From contig JAKOGI010000009.1 of the NCBI GenBank assembly GCA_029747015.1, forward strand, positions 1 through 64,000: a DNA stretch of 64,000 nt. The letters are read 5' to 3'. Below the pieces are notes generated by a model. The model saw only the letters and a program-made list of their open reading frames with translations, was not told the origin of the DNA and ran no database searches. Each line of letters opens with the position of its first letter. The first letter of the stretch is position 1. The stretch comes from Carnegiea gigantea. Taxonomy: Eukaryota > Streptophyta > Magnoliopsida > Caryophyllales > Cactaceae. A program made the translations under genes and the position numbers. Below, one piece after another: positions 1 through 10,919 of the stretch.

Positions 1-660
1 ATGCAGTGACTGAAAATTTTCTTTATCTTAGACCTGGAGAGGTATATAATGTGTGCTCCATCGAATATTGAAACTACAGATCATAGTTGCCTGGAACGTG
101 GGACGCTCCAGTATGGGGACGGATTCGGGTACATGGTTCGCCACATAGTGGAGAATCCGGCAGGGGTCATTATTAGTACATCTAGTCCTTCAATTCAAAA
201 CTCCACATATCATAGAGACTCATAAAATGATTTAATAATAAGGGTTCTTCCTCTTCCCTCTCCCCCTCCCCCCCCAAGTAGGGCAACATTTTCACATTAA
301 TCCTTATTTCTTTCTCTCTCACTCTCTCTCTTCTTGCTCATTCATCGCAACCTCAAACATTCTTCCTTTTTCTTCAAGATTTGGCCTATGGATCATGAAA
401 ATGTGCAATACCATTGTGGTAGGAGATGGGTTCGCTGAATTCGCCATATCTAGGGAATTGGTACGCTAAAGTTTCGCGTTCTGGTTCGTGCGAATCAGTT
501 GGCAGTACGCTAGGGGTTGAGAGAATCCGGTAACTATGCTACAGATTAAGAACTTAAGAGACTTATATATAATGCAGGTAAGCTAAGCGACAGCTCATAG
601 TAGACGCAGATAATTGCAATTTTGGAGACACAGGAAAATAGAGGTTAACTAGTATGGACG
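1..660. other. unassigned spacer at left edge
   Basis: I recognise no gene here. A pyrimidine-rich tract at about 240-375 (CT runs and a C-run near 267) resembles a plant 5' leader, but no convincing reading frame follows it. Short phrases such as the 'ggttcgc' and 'gagaatccgg' motifs recur at about 137-160 and 425-530, suggesting a decayed repeat. Confidence 0.4.
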
Positions 661-1290
661 AGTTTCTCATAATTATTATGCATTTCCTGCCAAGGTTTTG
701 CAAGATGAAAAGAGACTTTAGAGGATGGCACTGAAAGATCACAGTAGAAAGACCAATAAACTGAGATGATATTTGGCTCTTTCATAATTTAGGGAACCTG
801 TCTTGGAAGGTATTTTCTCATTAAGACAAAGGCCTAATTGCATACAAGGTGAGACTAGTGTCATGGGACTCTGTGAGGCAGTCTCATACAAAAAATTGAG
901 TATGTCTATTACCATTAAGGCAGATCAGCGCGGTGTGTGTGGTTGTATTGCTATTGAGGAAGCAACCCTGATGGCAAGCTCATCGATTGAAGTATAAACA
1001 TGAAGAAATATCTGTTATTTGGCTTTTCTGATCCAAAGATCACGCAATACATCATGCAAATGAACAACCTTAGTTTCACCCTTAAAATTGATCTTTTCCT
1101 GCCTCAACCGTGAATAGATGTCTCAAGTCCTCTGAAAGTGAAGAAATCTTTGTTGTTTGACTTTCTGATGCAAAAATTATGCAAACAAACAACCTTTATA
1201 TCACCCTTAAAACTGGTCCTTGCAACCTTAACCATGAAGCGGAGGCTTAAATCCTCCGAATGCAGGATTGCTATGTCCTATACAGGCATC
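661..1290 (-). pseudogene. NBS-LRR resistance-gene relic with a duplicated MHD-region segment
   Basis: Read on the minus strand, about 1290-1140 and 1135-1005 each give a diverged version of the segment that ends the NB-ARC domain of CC-NBS-LRR proteins, where an MHD-like 'xHDxLRDLxIRKA' motif lies. Visible remnants are KVVHLHDVLRDLWIRKAK in the copy near 1035-1090 and IKVVCLHNFCIRKS in the copy near 1150-1195. Downstream, about 1005-800 continues as the linker into the LRRs (a decayed 'FLHVYTSIDELA...LNFLYETAS' text) with a stop codon. No P-loop or other upstream NBS motif is seen, the frames are broken, and the Sirevirus lies just to the right. The family call rests on motif resemblance only; it is a fragment, not a gene. 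Confidence 0.6.
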
Positions 1291-1599
1291 TCATTTGCAC
1301 TGACAAAATCTTCAGCCATACACATCTGCATCAGCATTCCTGTTGAAATTTGTCAATCTAACTGGGAGATGAATAAACTGTGGAAAAATTCATGTGACTA
1401 CTCTTCATATATGATTAATGAACAAGTTTACGGAAGCCAATATAGGCTCCTACCTTTCACATGCACGTGGACTGTGTACAATCTCAATCCATGAGAAAGA
1501 ACCAATTCAATTTTTTGAGAACTTCAAAATGCAGACCAACAAGTGCACAACCAGGCAATGAACAATGGAGCAGGTATAAGTATCCACAGCTTGCAAGTT

Positions 1600-3212
1600 T
1601 GTTGAGTTATTATATTTAGTTTTGATGATAACAAATCCAAGTGTAAAAATTTGTCCTAGTAATGTTGCTCCAAACACGGTCTCCAAACAGGCCTAACTGG
1701 TGTTTGTGTTCTTTATTATACTAACTGGTTTGCTACATGTGAGAACAAGTCTTCAGAACAGGTTTTACTTGGTGATTCTATATTAAGTCAAGAACACCAT
1801 CTCGACAGTTGATTGTAAGGCATGTTCCTGAACTCTAGCAATGGAAAGAACAACCCCAGCAAACAAGGTGGCCTTGGTGTTCACAGCAGCTCTACAAATC
1901 TCGGACAAGATGACTGGTTCAAAGCAAGAAGTCTTGGGTATATAGGTTTTATTTAATTAGACTCTTGTTAATATGCCAATATTGAAAACATCATTTTAAA
2001 CACATCTTGAATCGGTATTTGCGCTAAAGTACTTCAGAACACCAGTTGCGAACAACCCTGCAAACAGGGTGCCTAGGGTGTTTCTGAACTGCAGTGGCCA
2101 TACCCGATTATTTTTGAAAATTCATTTTGGTTGGCCAAGATCTCCAGAATACTTTCCTTGAATTTCAAAACTGCTATTTCTCTGGAAAGGATATTTCTTG
2201 AAAATATTATGGGAGATTTTCGAAAATAAGTTTTGGGAGATTTGCCAAAACTTAAAGATTTCCTTTGACCATATTTTCGGATATGGTAAAGTTTCAAAAG
2301 CTTAAAATTTCTGGTTGCTTTTTTGAATCCACCTCACGGTTATGGGAAGATAAGGGTTATCTTTTAAGATATCAAATCCCTTATATTTTGGCAAAATTTT
2401 ATCACTAGCCGTAGGAGAACATTTCCTGATTGAAAATCGTTTTCTATACTTAGCTGATTCTGTGGCTTATGACCGTTGGTTTTTGTGTTTAAAAACCTCA
2501 GCTTTTTCTCTCCCAGTATACACACAACACACGAGAAAAGAGCAAATAGAAAACTCAGGTTGAATTTGAATTTGCTTAAACACAGCCTTTTGAAAAATTC
2601 AGGAAAAATCAGAAAACACGGTTTACACTCAAAGATTCTTGAGCTTCATTCTGAAAAGCAAACCGTGACAAGCTGTGTTTGATTTTGAGTTTTCAAACCA
2701 TTGGCATAATAGGATCTTCATTGTACCTTACATCTGCTTAGTAAGAAGCACCCCCTGTAAGGTGTTTGTAACCCTGATCTTGAATCAGAAAAGTGAGTGA
2801 GTGTGTCCTAGTGTGGACTTGGACGTGTCTAATCTTGCGAAGGTTGGACGTGGTGTAACCTGTCTTTGGGAAGAAGGTTACGTGGTTGCAAGTTGTAACA
2901 AGGTGTGTTACATTTGTAACGTGTGAAGCCCGTTAGTGAAAGTGGTTAAATCCTACACGAGGTAGGTCGTGGTTTTTCACACCTCAGTTGGGCTAGAGGT
3001 GTTTTCCACGTAAAAATTGTGTGTGCTTTATTTTCCGCATTTATCTTGGTGATTTTCGCATCTGCAATAATTGAGAACACCCCGTGCAAACAAGCTATCA
3101 GGGTGTTTGTCATTTGAGAACAACCTCTACTAGGGTGTTTGTTATTTACAATGCGAAAATCAGACACCACAATTCACCCCCCTCTTGTGGTTGTATACTC
3201 ACGAACTCAACA
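1600..3212 (+). repeat. 5' LTR of the Sirevirus
   Basis: 1613 bp, starting TGTTGAGTTA and ending ACTCAACA, matching 10920-12530 almost base for base. Its last part carries repeated CACCC/GGGTG half-sites at 2056-2085 and 3075-3150. A TATATA-containing stretch near 1938-1950 could be a core promoter, but nothing confirms it. The small frames inside it recur in both LTRs and are not genes. Confidence 0.95.
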
Positions 3213-3214
3213 AG

Positions 3215-3226
3215 TGGTATCAGAGT
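3215..3226 (+). other. primer binding site (initiator tRNA-Met)
   Basis: TGGTATCAGAGT lies two bases after the LTR end. Eleven bases match the complement of the 3' end of plant initiator tRNA-Met, the usual primer of Copia elements. Confidence 0.9.
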
Positions 3227-3268
3227 GGATTCTCTTACAAAAGGTTAATACCTTGAGAGATTCTGAAG

Positions 3269-4980
3269 ATGAGTACCCCACAAGGAATTCTTGAAGGGCA
3301 ATCCATTACTCGTCCACCCTATTTCAACGGCCAACATTATAGTTGGTGGAAGAATAGGATGGAGAACTATATTCAGGCAGAAGATTATGAATTATGGATG
3401 CTCATCAAGAACGGGCCCCTTGTTCCCACCAAGGTGCTTGAAGATGGTAAGAAGGTTCCCAAGGAATCCATAGAGTTTGATGCGGAGGACTACAAGAAAA
3501 TGGAGAAAAATGCCAAGGCCAAAAAGCTTCTATATTTTGGCCTAGGACCCGATGAATACACTCGCATCTCTGAGTGTGAATCAGCCCAAGCTATCTGGAA
3601 TGCTCTGCAAGTTGCTCATGAAGGTACGAGTCAAGTTAAACAATCTAGAATTGAGCTACTTATGCGACAATATGAGTTGTTTGATATGGGTGATCATGAA
3701 ACTGTGATGGACATGTATACACGGTTCACCCACATCACGAACGAGTTAAAATCCCTGGGAAGATCTTTCACCACTGAAGAGTTGGTGAGGAAAATCCTCA
3801 GAATTTTACCTCGCACGTGGGAGGCCAAAGTAACAGCCATCCAAGAGGCTAAAGACATGAACAGATCACCCTCGACGAGTTGATTGGTAATCTCCAGACC
3901 TATGAACTCCGAAAGAACTCACAGCAAAGAGAGGAGCAAAAGAAGGATCGTGGGCTTGCCTTGAAAGCACATGAGGACACTGACTCTGACCTTGAAGATG
4001 AAGAAATGGCCCTAATGTCCAGAAAATTCAAGAAATTCTTCAAAAAGGTCAAGGAAAACAACAAAAGAAAAGACTTCAGCAAGTCCAGAAACACCTCCAA
4101 AGAACAACTCACAGGGTGTTTCAAGTGCGGCAAACCAGATCACTTAGTCAAGAATTGCCCTCTGCTTCGAGAAGATCAGACGCCCGAACACCCTCGAAAA
4201 CAGGGTCGAAAACACCCTGTAAACAATTTGGGCAAGCGATTCTCGAAAGCTATGCTGGCTGCTTGGGGAGATTCCTCTGAGGATGAAGGAGAATCTGAAG
4301 CTGAAGAAGGAGTCGTAGCACTTATGGCACAAAGTGATTCAGATTCAGATGATGAATCAACAATCAGCCTCTCAGATCTCATGAGCAAGATACATGGTCT
4401 TAACAAAGCTACTTTAGAAGAACTTCTATATAATTTGATAGACACTTGTGCTGATCTAAAAAGAGAAGTTCGTGACCTAGAGCTTGAAAATGAAATTCTT
4501 AAAAATGAAAAACTCGGTTTACATGAAAATGTTAATATACTCAAAGAAAACCTCTTTATAAAAGAAGGAGATTACTCTCGAATAGAGGAAAAACTCTTTG
4601 AGGTGGAAGGAATGGTTGAGTCCCTGCTCAAAGAGAATAAGGGTTTGCATGCTAATAAAGAAAAACTGGAAACCGAGCTTAGCACAAACAAACACTGGAA
4701 CAAATCTTCACAGGCCCTTGCTTGGTTAAACACTCACCACAGTCGAAACAAAAAGGGACTTGGGTATAAGCCTAAACGAACAGTTTACCCAATTCATGGA
4801 AAGTATGTGGGATTACCTGAAAACATTGTTTGCTTTCATTGTGGTAAAACTGGTCACTATCGATATTCTTGTCCTTTAAGAAAACATGCCAATGAAAAGA
4901 ATGAAAGGTATGTGAAACAAATCTGGATTAGAAAAGATGAGCTTTACATGTCTAAAGGAATGGGACCCAAGTGGATCTGA
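3269..4980 (+). pseudogene. gag: Sirevirus gag (frameshifted, nonsense at the end)
   Basis: The nucleocapsid polyprotein that packages element RNA in cytoplasmic particles. From the ATG at 3269 the frame reads 204 residues with the capsid-like start typical of Copia gag (RPPYFNG, then WW). A one-base shift at about 3857-3865 moves the reading to the frame running from 3880. That part has an acidic/basic region, a CCHC zinc knuckle (C at 4117, spacing C-x2-C-x4-H-x4-C), a Ser/Asp-rich stretch, a long coiled coil (about 4400-4690) and a second CCHC knuckle starting at 4831. It then meets TGA at 4978-4980, and a second in-frame TGA sits at 4999-5001 before pol, which is in the same frame. The single-base shift looks like a mutation rather than a programmed slip, because no slippery heptamer is evident. 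Confidence 0.88.
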
Positions 4981-5007
4981 GTTCCCAAAACTAACCCGTG
5001 ATTTGTT

Positions 5008-8000
5008 TTGCAGGCTGAAGTGAGAGAGAACAATCCCACAAACAACCCAGCAAACAGGGTAAGAAACACCATGTCAAACAAATCAGAAAACAACCTTGAA
5101 AACAGGCAGCTGTGGTATGTTGATAGTGGGTGTTCGCGGCACATGACTGGAGAAAGATCAAATTTTCTCTCACTTACAGCTTTGAATGGTGGGAGTGTAG
5201 CATTTGGAAACGGCAAGTCTGGGACAATTGTCGGTATAGGTAATATTGGTAAAACTCTCTCCCATTCAATTGACAATGTGCACTTGGTTGATGGTTTAAA
5301 GCACAATTTGCTAAGTGTGTCCCAACTGTGTGACAAGAACAACCTAGTGGTGTTCTCACGAACACGTTGCTTGGTTGTGAATGACGACACAGGAGATGTT
5401 GTGTTGAGGGGGAAGCGATGTCAAAATGTTTATAAAGTCTGTATTTCCACTCTTCCCCAAAATAATCTGACTTGTTTAAATGCATTAAATGATGATATAA
5501 TGCTATGGCACAAGAGACTAGGTCATGCAAGCCTATCTTTGTTAAACAAACTTGTTTCCAAAGATTTGGTTGTTGGACTACCTTCCATCAAGTTTAATGA
5601 TGACAAGGTATGTGAAGCTTGTGCAAAAGGCAAACAAGTCAGATCTTCTTTTAAATCGAAAAAATGTGTAAGCACTACTCGACCTCTAGAATTATTACAC
5701 ATTGATTTGTGTGGTCCCATGAGGGTAACCAGTAGAGGTGGGAAAAAGTATGTGCTTGTTGTAGTGGATGATTACTCTCGATTTACTTGGACCTTGTTTT
5801 TGGCATCCAAGGATGAAACCTTTGAGAATTTTATTGCCTTTCTCAAAAAGGTTGAAAAGAGAGTAGGACACTCTTTAATTAGCTTGAGATCTGATCATGG
5901 AACTGAGTTTGAAAATGCAAGTTTTATCAACTATTGTAATGAACATGGTGTTGATCATAACTTCTCAACTCCAAGAACACCCCAACAAAATGGGGTGGTT
6001 GAGTGCAAAAATCGCACCCTGGAATACATGACCAGAACAATGCTTATTGCTAGTGGTCTTCCTAGGTATTTTTGGGCAGAAGCATTGAACACCTCATGTT
6101 ACATTATAAAAAGATGCATGATCAGACCCATGTTGAATAAAACTCCTTATGAACTTTTCAAAGGCAGAAAACCCAATATTACGCACCTAAGGACATTTGG
6201 TTGTAGGTGTTTTGTGCATAATAATGGGAAGGATGCCTTAGGAAAGTTTGACCCTAGGAGTGATGAGGCAATATTCCTTGGCTATTCTTCTCACAGCAAG
6301 GCATACAAAGTCTTTAACAAAAGAACCTTGTGTGTTGAGGAAAGTGTGCATGTGCTTTTTAATGAATCTAACGTGTTGAGTGAGAATGATGCACAGGAAG
6401 ATGAACTTGAATTAGGTCTTGTTCGAAAAGAAGTGTTGCTCCAAGATAAACGAGGTAAGAACACCATGGAGAAAACAACTCCTGAAGGTGTTCCTCAGAA
6501 CAGCAGGCAAGGTGAACACCAAACAAGGGAAAACACCGCTGAACCCTGTTCGGAACTGTGTTCTTCAGGAATAGACTTACAAACATGTGCAGAAACAGGC
6601 TCGGGAGATGATCGTAAGCATTATGTTACGACTAGAGTAGAGCATGGGTCTGTGGATCCTCTTACTCCACGACCATGGAAGCACCATAGTTCGCACCCTC
6701 TTGATCAAATCTTGTCAGATATTAATACTGGAGTGCAAACTAGATCTAAGCTAAAGAATTTTTGTGCTTTCTGTGCTTTTTTTTCTAACATTGAGCTAAA
6801 AAGTGTGAATGAAGCTCTTGCAGATTCAGATTGGATCACGGCTATGCAAGAAGAGCTTCATCAATTTGAGAGAAACAAAGTATGGCACCTTGTACCTAAA
6901 CCTGCAGAGAGAACAATCATTGGAACCAAGTGGGTGTTCCGAAACAAACTGGATGAGTCAGGAACAGTCACTAGGAACAAGGCACGGCTGGTTGTACAAG
7001 GATACAATCAAGAAGAAGGGATCGATTATGAAGAAACCTTTGCACCAGTTGCTAGAATTGAGGCTATTCGAATCTTAATAGCCTTTGCAGCTCATATGGA
7101 AATCAAGCTATATCAAATGGATGTTAAAAGTGCATTCCTAAACGGATACCTTAAAGAAGAGGTGTATGTCAAACAACCCCCTGGTTTTGAAAATGGTGAT
7201 TTTCCAAATCATGTTTTTAAACTTGACAAGGCACTTTATGGTTTAAAACAAGCTCCAAGAGCTTGGTATGAACGGTTGTCAAGTTTTTTACTTGAAAATG
7301 ATTTTAGAAGAGGCAAGGTAGACAATACCTTGTTTCTAAAATCTAAGGGGGAACATTTTTTGATTGTCCAAATATATGTTGATGACATTATATTTGGTGC
7401 AACTCATCATGATTTATGCAATGAATTTTCAAATATGATGAGGAGTGAGTTTGAGATGAGCATGATGGGTGAGCTTAATTTTTTCTTAGGCTTACAAATC
7501 AAGCAAACTCCAAACAGCACCATGATCCATCAGCAAAAGTATATCAAGGAGTTACTTAAGCGTTTTGGGATGGAGTCAGCCAAACCCATAGACACTCCTA
7601 TTTCTCCTTCAACCAAGTTGGTTATGGATGATGGGAGTCCCTCAGTTGAGGAGAAACTCTATAGGGGTATGATTGGGTCACTCTTATACCTAACCGCTAG
7701 TAGACCTGATATTGTTTTTAGTGTTGGTTTATGTGCCCGTTTTCAGGCTAACCCTAAGGAAACTCATCTTAAGGCTGTTAAACGGATACTAAGGTATTTG
7801 AAACATACACCCAATTTAGCTTTATGGTATCCTAAAGGTTGCAATTTTGATCTTGTTGGATATGCTGACGCTGACTATGCTGGATTCCTAGTTGATAGAA
7901 AGAGTACCTCAGGTATGGCTCACTTTCTTGGACCTTGTTTGGTATCTTGGGCTACCAAGAAGCAACATTCAGTTGCCATGTCCACAGCAGAAGCTGAATA

Positions 8001-8319
8001 TGTTGCAGCAGCTTCATGTTGTGCTCAACTGTTGTGGATAAGGCAACAGCTTAAGGACTTTTGTGTTGACATTGGATGCATTCCTATTTTTTGTGATAAC
8101 ACAAGTGCAATTAATATTGCCAAAAATCCATGTCAACATAAAAGAACAAAGCATATTGACATTCGACATCATTTCTTGAGAGATAATGTTGAAAAGGGTT
8201 TAATCTCTATGAATTTTTGCTCAACGGAAAATCAAATTGCTGATATATTCACTAAGGCACTAGCTAGAGACCAATTTGAGAGAAACAGACTGGAATTGGG
8301 GTTGGTGAAAACACCCTGA
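5008..8319 (+). CDS. pol: Sirevirus pol polyprotein (protease, integrase, RT, RNase H)
   Basis: An open frame of 1103 residues with no good start of its own; it continues the gag frame past TGA codons at 4978 and 4999, so it was presumably made as Gag-Pol. Domains in order: aspartic protease with DSG at residues 39-41; gag-pre-integrase with HHCC zinc ligands (H168, H173, C202, C205); integrase core with D233, D296 and E332 (canonical 35-residue D-E gap); a low-complexity linker about 455-575 rich in the element's CACC/GGTG half-sites; reverse transcriptase with YVDD at 790-793; RNase H with GYADADYAG at 951-959 and the TAEAEY motif near 993. All catalytic residues I can check are present. 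Pol ends in a Lys-Thr-Pro tail just before an inverted repeat at 8318-8333. Confidence 0.95.
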   Translation: MQAEVRENNPTNNPANRVRNTMSNKSENNLENRQLWYVDSGCSRHMTGERSNFLSLTALNGGSVAFGNGKSGTIVGIGNIGKTLSHSIDNVHLVDGLKHNLLSVSQLCDKNNLVVFSRTRCLVVNDDTGDVVLRGKRCQNVYKVCISTLPQNNLTCLNALNDDIMLWHKRLGHASLSLLNKLVSKDLVVGLPSIKFNDDKVCEACAKGKQVRSSFKSKKCVSTTRPLELLHIDLCGPMRVTSRGGKKYVLVVVDDYSRFTWTLFLASKDETFENFIAFLKKVEKRVGHSLISLRSDHGTEFENASFINYCNEHGVDHNFSTPRTPQQNGVVECKNRTLEYMTRTMLIASGLPRYFWAEALNTSCYIIKRCMIRPMLNKTPYELFKGRKPNITHLRTFGCRCFVHNNGKDALGKFDPRSDEAIFLGYSSHSKAYKVFNKRTLCVEESVHVLFNESNVLSENDAQEDELELGLVRKEVLLQDKRGKNTMEKTTPEGVPQNSRQGEHQTRENTAEPCSELCSSGIDLQTCAETGSGDDRKHYVTTRVEHGSVDPLTPRPWKHHSSHPLDQILSDINTGVQTRSKLKNFCAFCAFFSNIELKSVNEALADSDWITAMQEELHQFERNKVWHLVPKPAERTIIGTKWVFRNKLDESGTVTRNKARLVVQGYNQEEGIDYEETFAPVARIEAIRILIAFAAHMEIKLYQMDVKSAFLNGYLKEEVYVKQPPGFENGDFPNHVFKLDKALYGLKQAPRAWYERLSSFLLENDFRRGKVDNTLFLKSKGEHFLIVQIYVDDIIFGATHHDLCNEFSNMMRSEFEMSMMGELNFFLGLQIKQTPNSTMIHQQKYIKELLKRFGMESAKPIDTPISPSTKLVMDDGSPSVEEKLYRGMIGSLLYLTASRPDIVFSVGLCARFQANPKETHLKAVKRILRYLKHTPNLALWYPKGCNFDLVGYADADYAGFLVDRKSTSGMAHFLGPCLVSWATKKQHSVAMSTAEAEYVAAASCCAQLLWIRQQLKDFCVDIGCIPIFCDNTSAINIAKNPCQHKRTKHIDIRHHFLRDNVEKGLISMNFCSTENQIADIFTKALARDQFERNRLELGLVKTP

Positions 8320-8759
8320 GAACACCTGTTCTCAGAGTTAGATCAAGCTGACAAAACACCCTATAATACCTGTTCTATCCACTTGTTTGCAATTATTGCT
8401 ATCAAAACAGTGGTCTATGCTTAACAAATATGTGTAGTCTTGTGTGCTATTATGATTATTTATGAAGACTGCTGCCTTGGGAGATGGAGAGTATTCATGA
8501 CAGACCTTGGAATGAGAGAAGCATGTTCAAGAACAGATGGCTCGAACAGGTATGCCTTGATTGTCATTAATGTATGCTGCCTGCTTAAATTCTAGGTGTT
8601 TCCTAGGTGGCCCTTCATAACGGGTAGGGAGTTTAAAAACCCCCTTTGCGTGTGTCTGTTTTCCCCGTCTTGCTCTCTCTCTCTCTCTCTCTCTCTCTGT
8701 TCTTGCTTTCAAACCCTAGCAAAACCCTCTAAACCCTAATCTCTCTCCTCTAGCAAACA
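8320..8759 (+). other. pol to env-like spacer with (TC)n leader
   Basis: Contains the inverted repeat GAGAACACCTGTTCTC (8318-8333) and a (CT) microsatellite at about 8672-8698, followed by a plant-like AAACCCTA-rich stretch immediately before the ATG at 8760. A promoter or leader for the third frame is possible but unproven. Confidence 0.5.
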
Positions 8760-10617
8760 ATGGCTTCCAACAACACCTCTCACTCAAAAGCCCTCGTTCT
8801 TGCTTCCTCAATCCCTGCTCCTTCTCGCCCAATCTCGTACAAGCCTTTCAAATTCCTGAAAAGCTTGTCCCTAAAATCAGTGGGAATGGGGATGGATGAT
8901 ATTCCCTTTGAATGTCGAAGGGAATTGGTGTTCCTCGTAGGGGCAATTGCTTGTCCCATTTCAGTTGAGTCAGAGGGAACAAAGTCGGGGTCTCAAGAAC
9001 AATTCTTGGAAACCCCTGAAGGGTTTAATTTTGAGCCCTGTTCTTCTGGGTTGTTCTCTGACACCGCGACAGAAACAGGGGCTGCCTCTGTCGAAGGTGT
9101 GTTTGTGGAGGATCTGCATGTCGACTTCCAAGGGAAGTCGAATGAGTCGTCAGAGGAGAGTCTAGAGAAGAATTCTCTCCCTGAGGCTGAAATCTCCCCT
9201 CCAGTCTTTCAAACTGGAGAGAAAAGGAAGAGGGTGAAAATCGTGGCTAGGCGTAGCAGAACGCCAAGAACAAGGCCACAACCAAGGTCTCAACCCTCTC
9301 AAACTCCTCAATCCTCTAAGCCCTCTCGAAATCTGCAAGGCTAGCGTTTCAATCCTCTCATCGTCCCTCCAAACCCTCTGCTCCTATCATCGAGGAGATT
9401 TCTTCTTCTTCTGAAGGGTTCTCGAGTTCTGACTCTGAGAACACCACCTTCAAACAGGGGACACCGGTGTTTTTCGAGTCCTCTGAAGAACAATCTCCTC
9501 CAAAACCAACCAATAAACCTGCTGTGAAGCCCTCTCCTGCCAAAACACCCCTCAAGCGAAAGCCCAGAACAGCCCCCTACCAGAAACTACCACCTCTGTT
9601 CCTGTCCTTAAACGCCCGAAGCAGTTCACTCCCTCTCCTATGTCTGACAAACATGCGCAGTTACTGAAGCGCAATGTCGTCAGGGGGAAGGTAGTGAATG
9701 TAAGCTTTTTCGAGGAACAAGGTCTGGGGGTGTTCTTGACCAAGCTTCGAGCCCAACGCTGGCTTGAGTTGTTTGCAAACACCCAGTAAGGGTGTTCTGT
9801 GCCCGAGTTGGCTGAATTCTATGCCAACTGCTCTGTCACAAATGGGGTAGTGACAAGTGCTGTCAATGAGTGTCATTTCTCCTTTGATGAAGCCACCCTA
9901 AGTGATATTCTGGGCATCCCCTCTCGTGGATTTGCTGTGTATGTGAGGGAAGACAAAACTGCCCTGGAAACAGTCAGGCTCTTAGAGGTGTCCAAACGCC
10001 TTAGTCAAAAACAGGGCCTGAGAACACCCCTTTCGGTTAAGAAGGGTGAAATGACCTCCCTGCACCAACTACTGTTTATGTTCACTATCAAGAACATAAT
10101 ACCGCGAGGTCAAGGGCGAAACTCAGCAGATGCCTTCGATCAATGTCTGGTGGACCTACTGGATCGGGAGGAACCAGTAAACCTCCCTGCAATCATGATT
10201 CGCCACATAGAGCGAATTGCGAACACCACCCGGGCACATGATCTTGGCTATGGGTTTCTGTTGACAAGGGTGCTTGAGCACTTTGGGATAGTGCTCACAC
10301 GAAGAGTGGCGGCCCAAATCATTGATGAGATTGGGATTGACACTCTCCTAGGGTGTGGCTATGAGGTTGGCGAAGGGTCAGTTTCCAAACAGGGACGTCG
10401 ACCACCTCGACCACCTGTTTCTGGGCAACCTTCCGTCAAGGTTGAGGCTGTTCTTGAGGACAATGCTCGCCTCAAGGATGAGCTCTCAGCTGTCAAGGCT
10501 GCTCTTGCTGAGGAACGAGCTCTCTCGGCCAAACGCCAAGAAGATCTCCTTGCACTTCTCTCCACTCTTGCCCCCAGCATTCCTCCTCTGCAAACGAAAC
10601 CACCCCCTGCTCCCTGA
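8760..10617 (+). pseudogene. Sirevirus env-like third open reading frame (broken)
   Basis: Sireviruses often carry an extra frame after pol whose product has been called envelope-like; its real function is unknown. Here it starts at ATG 8760 (194 residues, Ser/Pro-rich, basic near the end). It shifts frame near 9335-9345 into a second segment (about 9341-9590), and shifts again near 9570-9600 into a third. The third runs to 10617 but is cut by an in-frame TAA at 9787-9789. The third segment holds the conserved part (LSDILGIPSRGFAVYVRED, then a long helical region) and ends in a coiled coil (about 10440-10560). No clear transmembrane segment is visible. At least two frameshifts and one nonsense codon mean that no full protein can be made. 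Confidence 0.8.
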
Positions 10618-10771
10618 TTGTATAGGCTGCTCTCTAGTCTCCTCCTTTCTTAATTTCGTTTTTGGCATTGTATTTTTTAATGCAATATCTCTTTATTAAT
10701 GCTTCTTGCCCCTTCTGCTACATACTTCTTTTCTTGCATTCATAATGTTGTTTATGCTTTTTAATGATGCC

Positions 10772-10788
10772 AAAAGGGGGAAGAAGAG
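10772..10788 (+). other. upstream (extra) polypurine tract
   Basis: AAAAGGGGGAAGAAGAG lies about 130 bases before the tract next to the 3' LTR. Multiple polypurine tracts are reported for Sireviruses; this one probably is an accessory plus-strand primer site. Confidence 0.7.
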
Positions 10789-10905
10789 TGTAACCCTCCT
10801 ATTGACGAATGAACCTAGCATTGACTTAAGTGGACCTTGACTTACGTGGATCCCTATCAGCATTCAATTTTTTTTGTCAATATGGTCACTTGGTTTGTCA
10901 TCATC

Positions 10906-10917
10906 AAAAAGGGGGAA
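10906..10917 (+). other. polypurine tract adjoining the 3' LTR
   Basis: AAAAAGGGGGAA ends two bases before the LTR start at 10920 and is the expected primer for plus-strand DNA synthesis. Confidence 0.9.
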
Positions 10918-10919
10918 TT

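Noticed and set aside
1138..1494. 118-codon plus-strand frame
   Set aside because: Its left half is antisense to the NBS-LRR relic, which explains the sequence better.
2073..2297. Small minus-strand frame that recurs at 11393-11617
   Set aside because: Both copies sit at the same place in the two LTRs; it is a chance frame in repeated DNA, not a gene.
3850..3885. Programmed frameshift in gag
   Set aside because: No slippery heptamer or downstream pseudoknot is evident; a simple one-base loss explains the shift.
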